Shown here: piece after piece, positions 1-4,929 of the stretch
Numbering within the stretch: the stretch's first letter is position 1
How the letters are laid out: the number at the start of each line of letters is the position of its first letter
NCBI GenBank assembly: GCA_902489945.1
Contig: CABUBZ010000081.1
Location: 1-7,684 of the forward strand
Source: an uncultured Collinsella sp.
GTDB taxonomy: Bacteria; Actinomycetota; Coriobacteriia; Coriobacteriales; Coriobacteriaceae
Direction of reading: 5' to 3'
DNA length: 7,684 nucleotides
Translations under genes and position numbers: made by a program
Notes under the pieces: generated by a model
Database searches by the model: none
Told to the model about the DNA's origin: nothing
The model's input: only the letters and a program-made list of their open reading frames with translations

Positions 1-86
1 ACCGTGGCAGCTATGGCAACAATCGTGGCGGCAAGCGCGGCCGCAGCTCCCGTCGCCCCGGTGACGGCGGCGGCAAGCGCAAGTAA
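1..86 (+). CDS. C-terminal tail of a Gly/Arg-rich protein, probably a DEAD-box RNA helicase (partial)
   Basis: Only the last 27 codons are inside the window. The frame whose codons start at base 3 stays open and ends at TAA 84-86. It reads as a tail of Gly, Arg, Lys, Ser and Asn with RGG/RGS-like steps and ends GGGKRK. Basic, glycine-rich disordered tails of this kind are typical of bacterial DEAD-box RNA helicases (cold-shock and ribosome-assembly helicases), where they hold RNA non-specifically. Other RNA-binding proteins can end the same way. A strong terminator follows 30 bases after the stop, which supports a real gene end. The helicase identity is inference from tail composition alone, because no catalytic motif is visible. 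Confidence 0.5.
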   Translation, partial: RGSYGNNRGGKRGRSSRRPGDGGGKRK

Positions 87-118
87 CATACGCGTCGCAC
101 GCTAGAGCGAGGCGAACT

Positions 119-157
119 AAGGGCCCCGAGCAACTACGCTCGGGGGCCCTTTTGTTT
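119..157 (+). terminator. Intrinsic terminator of the upstream Gly/Arg-rich gene
   Basis: The arms AGGGCCCCGAG (120-130) and CTCGGGGGCCCT (139-150) form a GC-rich stem with one bulged G and an 8-base loop. The run TTTTGTTTG follows directly. This is the classic Rho-independent layout on the + strand and lies about 30 bases after the stop codon at 84-86. Confidence 0.9.
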
Positions 158-595
158 GCCGCATCCGACCGTTGGTCCGGTGTGATTTGCTCAGGAATGC
201 ACCTGGAGGATGCTGAAGGCCCGTTTTCAGCCATGCGGCAATGGGTCCCATGGGGTGCGCCGTGCATTTTTTGGAGTATTCTGCAGATCGAGTTGCCTGC
301 ATACGATTCGACGTCGCCAGCGGTGGCCTTCGGATATCCCTAGCGAGCGTTTTGAGTCAGACTTTTCCGTTTTCCGGTGCAAAGGTGCGTCATTCTCGTT
401 ATAGCGGAACCCAAAATGATGCAGCGCCCTACAGTTTTGCCCGCTCGCGGCGGTGTTGGCACGAGCGCGTTGCAGAATACTCCGTTTTTTGCACGGTCCG
501 GGATGGGGTACCTCAGGAGAACACAGCGGTATCATGTAAATATATGCAATCTGTAACGGAAATTATGCAAATCGATGAGGCAGACAGCATAGTTT
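158..595. other. Non-coding stretch with no supported gene
   Basis: Several open frames cross this stretch on both strands (for example 241-660 + and 227-535 -). None has a clear ribosome binding site, a recognisable domain or codon use like the neighbouring genes. What I can see is the inverted-repeat-bounded segment 260-496, a perfect 11-base palindrome at 241-251 (ATGGGTCCCAT), a 6-bp hairpin CGCTCG/CGAGCG at 442-447/462-467, and an AT-richer strip at 536-575. It may be decayed sequence or a short non-autonomous element. Confidence 0.5.
260..496. repeat. 237-bp segment bounded by imperfect inverted repeats (MITE-like or non-coding RNA candidate)
   Basis: The left arm (260-285) and right arm (471-496) are inverted copies of each other with the same internal spacing. 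Each has an outer CCGTGC, a 7-base variable part and an inner 13-base block, which is GGAGTATTCTGCA at 273-285 and its exact complement TGCAGAATACTCC at 471-483. The variable part contains a T6 run on the + strand in both arms (267-272 and 485-490), so it does not pair. The interior holds a smaller hairpin at 442-467. No target-site duplication is obvious outside the arms and no transposase is encoded, so the nature of the segment is open. Confidence 0.4.
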
Positions 596-658
596 GGTGC
601 AAAGGGGTCAGGTTAATCTGCACCAGGTTGGTGGAAACAAACCTGACCCCTTTGCGCT
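596..658. repeat. 63-bp REP-like palindrome, copy 1
   Basis: Two 29-base arms (596-624 and 630-658) surround the loop AGGTT. Outer pairing runs through a core of the form CAAAGGGGTCAGGTT against its complement. A 5-base internal mismatch follows, and then an inner GCACC/GGTGG stem with one defect. It matches copy 2 at 1519-1581 in length, orientation and most bases. GGGGTCAG-type palindromes are, from general knowledge, often REP sequences mobilised by IS200-like REP-associated tyrosine transposases; no such transposase is in this window. The outermost 3' bases (GCGCT) have decayed relative to copy 2. Confidence 0.8.
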
Positions 659-743
659 AAACCGGGGTTTCCCCGCGCGCCGTATACTCTGTCTAAGCAT
701 GCGGGCGGCTTGGTGTGTTACCAAGCGTAGGGGAGGATGTTCG

Positions 744-1505
744 ATGAGCATGTTCGAAATTGTGTTTAGTCCGACGGGCGGAACGGAGAAAGTGTCTGGT
801 CTTGTGACCGGGACGCTGGATGGGAATATCGTTACTGTCGATCTGACCGATAACGGGTTGGATTTCCACGGGGTCTCGATGGCGAAGGGCGACGTTGCGG
901 TTATCTCCGTCCCATCATATGCTGGCAGGGTTCCAGCTGTGGCGGTTGAGCGACTGGGAATGGTGCGTGGCAACGGAGCTCGGGCTGTTTTGGTTTGTGT
1001 TTACGGGGGCCGCGCGTTTGAGGATACGCTTATTGAGCTGGAAGACGTTGCGAAGCGTGCCGGATTTAGGGTGGTTGCAGCGGTTTCTGCCATTGCCGAG
1101 CATTCCGTTGCTCGTCAGTTTGCTACTGGGCGACCGGATGCGCAGGATGTGGCGCAACTTTCAGAGTTTGCGCAGCGAATCCGGCAAAAGCTACTGGACG
1201 GGGCTGCGTCCGAGCCCTCTATTCCCGGCAATCGTCCTTATAAGCAAGCTGGAGGCCACAGTATGGTGCCCCATGCAACGGAGGATTGCGTCTCCTGCGG
1301 TGCTTGCGCTGCGTTGTGCCCTGTTCGAGCTATCGACAAGGACGATCCAAGGCAGGTGGATGGCGAGGCGTGCATCTCCTGCATGCGTTGCGTCTCCGTA
1401 TGCCCGCAGAATGCCCGCAAACTTGACCCTAACAAACTTGCCGCCGTTACCCAGATGCTGAGCAAGGCTTGCGTCGAGCGCAGGGAATGTGAGATCTTCA
1501 TCTAA
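744..1505 (+). CDS. EFR1-type flavodoxin-like / 2[4Fe-4S] ferredoxin fusion protein
   Basis: This 253-residue protein is predicted to be a cytoplasmic electron carrier or oxidoreductase. Its N-terminal ~150 residues look like a flavodoxin fold: the start MFEIVFSPTGGTEKV carries the S-P-T-G-G-T phosphate loop that would hold FMN, and alternating hydrophobic strands follow. Its C-terminal part has two bacterial-ferredoxin motifs, CxxCxxCxxxCP, at C182/C185/C188/C192 and C210/C213/C216/C220, enough for two [4Fe-4S] clusters. NCBI-style annotation calls this architecture EFR1 family ferredoxin; physiological partners are generally unknown. I chose ATG 744 because GGGGAGGA (730-737) sits 6 bases upstream; ATG 750 is also possible. 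The open frame extends back to 594, but that part lies in the palindrome and is not a plausible start. The gene stands alone, flanked on both sides by the same REP-like palindrome. Confidence 0.9.
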   Translation: MSMFEIVFSPTGGTEKVSGLVTGTLDGNIVTVDLTDNGLDFHGVSMAKGDVAVISVPSYAGRVPAVAVERLGMVRGNGARAVLVCVYGGRAFEDTLIELEDVAKRAGFRVVAAVSAIAEHSVARQFATGRPDAQDVAQLSEFAQRIRQKLLDGAASEPSIPGNRPYKQAGGHSMVPHATEDCVSCGACAALCPVRAIDKDDPRQVDGEACISCMRCVSVCPQNARKLDPNKLAAVTQMLSKACVERRECEIFI

Positions 1506-1518
1506 CGCAAGCGAGATT

Positions 1519-1581
1519 GGTGCAATGGGGTCAGGTTAATCTGCACCAAGTTGGTGCAAACAAACCTGACCCCATTGCACC
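1519..1581. repeat. 63-bp REP-like palindrome, copy 2
   Basis: The 29-base arms 1519-1547 and 1553-1581 surround the loop AAGTT. The outer 19 bases of the two arms are exact complements (GGTGCAATGGGGTCAGGTT and its partner). A 5-base internal mismatch and a perfect inner GCACC/GGTGC stem follow. It begins 13 bases after the ferredoxin gene's stop, so in RNA it could end or protect that transcript, although no U-run follows it. It is the better preserved of the two copies and is in the same orientation as copy 1. Confidence 0.85.
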
Positions 1582-1586
1582 AGAGC

Positions 1587-1636
1587 AAGGAGTGTCCCCG
1601 GGTGCCGGCAGAAAAGGAACGTCCCTAAGTGCCGCC
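1587..1636. repeat. Two degenerate direct repeats with a 27-bp period
   Basis: The blocks 1587-1609 and 1614-1636 share the pattern AAGGA..GTCCC...GTGCCG.C at the same spacing and differ mainly in three short patches. They lie immediately downstream of palindrome copy 2. They may be the remains of another small repeat family, or part of the same insertion. Function is unknown. Confidence 0.5.
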
Positions 1637-1662
1637 TAAATACCGTTCATCGGTCATAATGG

Positions 1663-1690
1663 TTGTTCCGGCTTTGGGCTTGTCTACAAT
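1663..1690 (+). promoter_or_regulatory. Candidate sigma-70-type promoter of the PTS operon
   Basis: TACAAT (1685-1690) matches the -10 consensus at five of six positions. TTGTTC (1663-1668) is a weak -35 at a 16-base spacing. Transcription would start near 1697 and leave about 15 bases before the RAT-like hairpin at 1715, a normal distance for antitermination-controlled PTS operons. This is by inspection only. Confidence 0.5.
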
Positions 1691-1710
1691 AGCTCCCGTA
1701 AAAGAAATGC

Positions 1711-1800
1711 GGAAGGTTACCGAGTCCCTCGGACGTGGGCCTAACCAAAGTCTTTGAACGGGTGTGTCTCTACGGATGCATTCGCTTGATTTTGGTTGGG
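1711..1800 (+). promoter_or_regulatory. Leader with RAT-like antiterminator hairpin overlapping a terminator-like stem
   Basis: Two mutually exclusive folds are visible. Fold A pairs GGTTA (1715-1719) with TAACC (1742-1746) around an upper stem CCGAG/CTCGG (1720-1724/1728-1732) with a 3-base loop and a 9-base bulge on the 3' side. The string GGTTACCGA...TCGG loosely resembles the GTTACTG...CAGG core of RAT sites bound by BglG/LicT proteins. Fold B pairs CCTAACCAAAGTC (1740-1752) with GATTTTGGTTGGG (1788-1800): 13 continuous pairs including two G-U. Fold B uses the 3' strand of fold A. The bases after fold B (CTATATTTAT) are only a weak U-run. The operon encodes a BglG-type protein two genes on, which fits. 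The match to the classical RAT consensus is partial. Confidence 0.5.
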
Positions 1801-1825
1801 CTATATTTATGAAGGGCATGCCACC

Positions 1826-2338
1826 ATGGGTTTCTTTTCTCGCCTGATGGGCGGTTCGGATGAGCAGAAGACTGCAACTTCCGAGTTCGAAATTCTCGCT
1901 CCCGTTTCCGGCGAGCTTGTTCATCTAGAAAATACCAATGACCCCGCTTTTAGCAGCCGTGCCGTGGGCGATGGCGTTGCCGTGGTTCCCCAAGAGGGAA
2001 CGGTGTGCGCTCCTGTTTCCGGCACCGTCGCGGCGCTGTTTCCGACTGAGCACGCGCTGGGCATCATGTCCGACGACAGCTCTGCTCAGGTGATGCTGCA
2101 TATCGGAATCGACACTGTTAAGCTTGAGGGCAAGGGCTTCCATGCGCTTGTTGCCCAGGGTGACCATGTCGACGCGGGCCAGCCCCTCGTCGAGGTCGAT
2201 TTCGACGCGGTCCGCGCCGCCGGCTTTGATCCCACGGTCTTCGTTATCGTGTGCGAGCGTTCAGAGAACTCGACTCTTCGTGAGCATGCTTCCGGCCCTG
2301 TTGCTGTTAAAGAGCCTGTCGTCTGGCTTTCCGAGTAA
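1826..2338 (+). CDS. PTS sugar transporter subunit EIIA, glucose type (Crr-like)
   Basis: This 170-residue soluble EIIA domain matches the size of E. coli EIIA-Glc (169). It passes phosphate from HPr to the EIIB domain of the sugar permease. Family landmarks are clear: an APVSGE beta start (25-30), a CAPVSGTV segment (61-68), His76 in FPTEHA, and the phospho-acceptor His92 in LHIGIDTVKLEGKGF. There are 16 residues between the two histidines, by my count one more than in E. coli. ATG 1826 was chosen because GAAGGG (1811-1816) lies 9 bases upstream and the protein then begins MGFFSRLMGG, as usual for this family; a TTG at 1796 in the same frame lies in the leader stem. It is first in the operon, 18 bases before the antiterminator gene, and likely serves the EIICB downstream, which has no EIIA domain of its own. 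Confidence 0.93.
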   Translation: MGFFSRLMGGSDEQKTATSEFEILAPVSGELVHLENTNDPAFSSRAVGDGVAVVPQEGTVCAPVSGTVAALFPTEHALGIMSDDSSAQVMLHIGIDTVKLEGKGFHALVAQGDHVDAGQPLVEVDFDAVRAAGFDPTVFVIVCERSENSTLREHASGPVAVKEPVVWLSE

Positions 2339-2356
2339 ATTCTTGTGGTGGGTACC

Positions 2357-3211
2357 GTGGTTATCAAGCGAGTTTTTAACAACAACGTCGCAATGGTCAC
2401 TTCGGACGATGGCTCCGAGCTCATCGTCATCGGCCGAGGCCTCTGCTTTGGCCGTCATGCCGGCGATGCCATCGACGAGGCGTCGATCGAAAAGACCTAC
2501 GCGTTGCAGGAGGGAACTTCTCAGGACTCGCGTACGATTGACCGCTTGGCACATCTTTTGGAGTCCATCCCCACCGTCAACCTCGTGATTGCCGAGGACA
2601 TTGTTCAGATGCTCCGTCGAGAGCTCAATGTTGATATCAACGACAAGATTCTCATTGCTCTCGCAGACCATATCAGCCTTGCTTTGGAGCGTGAGCGCAA
2701 GGGCGTCTCCTGTGAGAATCCGTTGCTGCTCGAGATCCAGCAGTTCTATCGCAAGGAGTATGCACTTGCGGGCCGTGCGCTGCAGATTATCAAGGAGTAT
2801 ATGGGCATCCAGATGAGCGAAGAAGAGCAGGGTTTCATTACCTTGCATATCGTCAACGCCACCATGCCGCAACGCTCCGATCGTTTGATTGTTTCGGTCC
2901 AGCTTGTTCGCGACGTGCTCGCGATTGTTTCCAAGCGCTATGCTACGACCCTCGATGACACCTCGCTGCCTTACGAACGTTTCGTTCGTCACCTGCAGTT
3001 TTTCGCACAGCGAGCGCTCGATCCTACGGCCGGGCAAATCAATGGCGACGCGCTGTTCCGAATCGATGAAACGGCGTATCCGTGCGCATTCTCGTGCGCG
3101 GACGCCATAGCCGCCCACTTGTCGTCTACCTATAACGTTGTCGTTACCGATGCCGAGAAGAGTTATCTCGCATATCACATTGTTAACCTGCTTGGAGAAC
3201 CTGGTCTCTAG
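2357..3211 (+). CDS. BglG/LicT family transcription antiterminator
   Basis: This 284-residue protein binds RNA and prevents premature termination in PTS operons. Residues 1-56 form the co-antiterminator (CAT) RNA-binding domain: it begins VIKRVFNNNVAMV and contains ELIVIGRGL, matching the LicT start. PRD1 (about 65-170) has His105 in LADHISLAL and His164 in ITLHIVNA. PRD2 (about 172-284) has His212 in FVRHLQFF and His274 in YLAYHIVNLL. All four regulatory histidines are therefore present, which fits the known dual control: inactivation by the sugar-specific EII and activation by HPr. GTG 2357 aligns with the LicT N-terminus and follows GGTGGG (2346-2351). GTG 2345 and 2348 are in frame and would add three or four residues. 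The likely target is the operon's own leader at 1711-1800. Confidence 0.93.
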   Translation: MVIKRVFNNNVAMVTSDDGSELIVIGRGLCFGRHAGDAIDEASIEKTYALQEGTSQDSRTIDRLAHLLESIPTVNLVIAEDIVQMLRRELNVDINDKILIALADHISLALERERKGVSCENPLLLEIQQFYRKEYALAGRALQIIKEYMGIQMSEEEQGFITLHIVNATMPQRSDRLIVSVQLVRDVLAIVSKRYATTLDDTSLPYERFVRHLQFFAQRALDPTAGQINGDALFRIDETAYPCAFSCADAIAAHLSSTYNVVVTDAEKSYLAYHIVNLLGEPGL

Positions 3212-3235
3212 GCATAACGTGCCCACACATCGATT

Positions 3236-3243
3236 GATATAAG
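3236..3243 (+). promoter_or_regulatory. Candidate extended -10 promoter before the EIICB gene
   Basis: TGATATAAG (3235-3243, counting the T of TG) fits the extended -10 pattern TGnTATAAT at all but the last base. It lies in the 99-base gap between the antiterminator and EIICB genes. No good -35 is visible at the matching distance. It could give EIICB and the hydrolase some transcription independent of the leader. The gap also contains GTGCCC (3219-3224) and its complement GGGCAC (3266-3271), and a small GGCAAG/CTTGTC hairpin, but no second RAT-like site that I can see. Confidence 0.3.
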
Positions 3244-3292
3244 GCAAGGCTCACGGTCTTGTCCAGGGCACATCTGTCTTAATTTGCGGAAA

Positions 3293-3339
3293 AGGAAGGG
3301 GAGTACCGCTATGACCGCAAAAAGAAGTTCAATTTCAAA
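3293..3339 (+). other. Out-of-frame natural start of the EIICB gene (apparent one-base frameshift at A5)
   Basis: AAAGGAAGGGG (3291-3301) is the strongest ribosome binding site here, and ATG 3311 follows at a good distance. Read from that ATG, the frame ends at TGA 3380-3382 after 23 codons. The EIICB frame is open upstream of its first possible start (GTG 3340) back to TAA 3280, and codes for KKKFNFK just before it. One extra A in the A5 run (3319-3323) would join the two as MTAKKKFNFKVPLEVF, a sensible permease start. The cause may be a sequencing error, a true mutation, or recoding (-1 slip on AAA). What the sequence shows is only the frame conflict. Confidence 0.7.
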
Positions 3340-4926
3340 GTGCCGTTGGAGGTGTTCGCGAAGTCGATCGTTCAGCCGATGATGTATCTCTCGGTTGCCG
3401 GCATCCTGCTCATCGTGGGCATCATTCTGACCAACAAGACCATCTGCGCTTTGGTCCCCGTACTGGGCTCCGGTCCGTTCCAGCTTGTGGGCGCCGTTGT
3501 CTACCAGTCGCTGATGTTTATCATCAACAACCTCTCGATTCTGTTCTGCGTGGGCATCGCCGGCGCCATGGCAAAGAAGAACAAGGGCCATGCTTCGCTG
3601 ATCGCCCTGATGTCGTTCTTCCTGTTCCTGCAGGCTAACAACATTGTGCTCAACGCCACCGGCTCTCTTGCCGATGCGAGCGGCATGCTCGGTCTTACCG
3701 GAACCGGCCAGGCCACCGTTATGGGCATTCAGGTGCTCGATACCGGCGTGTTTGGCGGCATTATTCTCGGTTGCATCACCGGTGCCGTGTTCAACAAGTA
3801 CTCGAACAAGCAGTTCCCCATTGCCCTTTCGATGTTCTCGGGCGTTCGCTTCCCGTTCCTGATCATGATCATCATTTCCTGGATCATGGGCGCTGGCTTC
3901 TGCATCGTTTGGCCTCCGGTTCAGGGTGCCATCTCCTCCGTTGCCGGCATCATTAAGGAGTCGGGCAACATCGGTCTGTTTATCTACGGCATGCTCAACA
4001 AGCTGCTCGTTCCCACCGGCCTGCACCACCTCATCTACACCCCGTTCCAGTTCTCCGATGTGGGCGGCACCCTGACGCTGGGTGATCAGGTTATCGCCGG
4101 CGCCTATCCCATCCGTGTTGCCGAGATGGCAATGACGGGCCAGCCCTTCTCCGATAGCACCTACTTCAACAGCTATACCTTCAACAACCTGTGGCCCTAC
4201 ATCGGTATCGGTCTCGCCTTTATCGTCACCGCTTACAAGGGGAACAAGGATAAGACCAAGGCCGTTATCATCCCGCTGATCATCACCGCCGTGCTCTCCT
4301 GTGTCACCGAGCCCATGGACTTCCTCTTTGTCTTTGCCGCTCCCGTGCTCTTTGTCGTTCACTCGGTTCTTTCCGGCATCTTCCTGGTCCTGCTTAAGGT
4401 CCTCTCCGTGCCCGCTTCGACTGCAGGCGGCATCATCAACATCGTGGTTTCCAACCTGGTCCTCGGTGTCGATAAGACCAACTGGCCGGTTATGCTGGTG
4501 CTTGGAGTCGTCAACGCCGCTCTGTACTTCTTCCTCTTCACCTTCCTCATCAAGAAGCTCAACCTTCACACGCCTGGTCGCGAGGAGGAGTCCGAGCTCG
4601 CCGAGTCCGTTGCCGAGGGCGAGGCCGCCGCGTCTGTCGCGGTGAAGCAGGGCGCTGTTGCCGCAGCTCCCGCAGAGGGCGTCGATGCAGGTATTGCCGA
4701 CCTGGTCGCAGGTCTTGGTGGCAAGGACAACATCGAAGAGCTCGAGAACTGCTTTACGCGTCTTCGCGTGAACGTTAAGAACCCGGACCTCATCAATGAG
4801 GACCTCATCAACCACGTGCCCAACAGCGGCATCAACCGCAACGGCAATAATATCCAGATCATCTTTGGCATGAAGGTCGCCGAGATGCGCGACAAGGTCG
4901 AAAACGCAATTGAGAAGGAGCAGTAA
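3340..4926 (+). CDS. PTS EIICB permease, alpha-glucoside (maltose/GlvC) type
   Basis: This membrane permease imports an alpha-glucoside and phosphorylates it at C6 during transport. The 528 residues from GTG 3340 contain an EIIC domain (about 1-410) with many hydrophobic segments. It carries the family signatures PTGLHHLIY (225-233) at the sugar site and VTEPMDFLF (322-330). An Ala/Glu-rich linker (about 415-450) leads to an EIIB domain (about 455-525). The phospho-cysteine of the EIIB is Cys471 in ENCFTRLR, and GINRNGNNIQIIFG (497-510) matches the end of the GlvC EIIB. There is no EIIA domain, so the EIIA at 1826-2338 is the likely partner. GTG 3340 has only a weak binding site, and the natural start is probably ATG 3311, one frame off (see 3293-3339). 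The substrate call rests on similarity to GlvC/MalP and on the GH4 enzyme next door. Confidence 0.92.
   Translation: MPLEVFAKSIVQPMMYLSVAGILLIVGIILTNKTICALVPVLGSGPFQLVGAVVYQSLMFIINNLSILFCVGIAGAMAKKNKGHASLIALMSFFLFLQANNIVLNATGSLADASGMLGLTGTGQATVMGIQVLDTGVFGGIILGCITGAVFNKYSNKQFPIALSMFSGVRFPFLIMIIISWIMGAGFCIVWPPVQGAISSVAGIIKESGNIGLFIYGMLNKLLVPTGLHHLIYTPFQFSDVGGTLTLGDQVIAGAYPIRVAEMAMTGQPFSDSTYFNSYTFNNLWPYIGIGLAFIVTAYKGNKDKTKAVIIPLIITAVLSCVTEPMDFLFVFAAPVLFVVHSVLSGIFLVLLKVLSVPASTAGGIINIVVSNLVLGVDKTNWPVMLVLGVVNAALYFFLFTFLIKKLNLHTPGREEESELAESVAEGEAAASVAVKQGAVAAAPAEGVDAGIADLVAGLGGKDNIEELENCFTRLRVNVKNPDLINEDLINHVPNSGINRNGNNIQIIFGMKVAEMRDKVENAIEKEQ
4915..4920 (+). promoter_or_regulatory. Ribosome binding site of the GH4 gene inside the EIICB gene end
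   Basis: AAGGAG lies within the last codons of EIICB, 9 bases before ATG 4930. Only three bases separate the EIICB stop (4924-4926) from that ATG, so the two genes are probably translationally coupled. The site fixes ATG 4930 as the start. Confidence 0.8.
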
Positions 4927-4929
4927 ACA

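Noticed and set aside
376..385. GGTGCAAAGG, a 10-base match to the start of palindrome copy 1
   Set aside because: The similarity stops after ten bases and has no facing arm, so it is probably chance.
241..660. A 139-codon + strand frame in the left non-coding stretch
   Set aside because: It has no ribosome binding site and no domain. It runs through the inverted-repeat arm and the palindrome, and its cysteine- and serine-scattered composition looks random.
663..688. TATACT (683-688) as a -10 box for the ferredoxin gene
   Set aside because: No acceptable -35 lies at the right distance; a small CCGGGG/CCCC hairpin is there instead. It is too weak to list.
594..743. Extension of the ferredoxin frame back to TTG 594
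   Set aside because: The extra residues are translated palindrome and promoter-region sequence; the good binding site is at 730-737, before ATG 744.
2261..3247. A 328-codon minus-strand open frame opposite the antiterminator gene
   Set aside because: It is the antisense shadow of a gene with all family residues on the + strand; no domain or binding site supports it.
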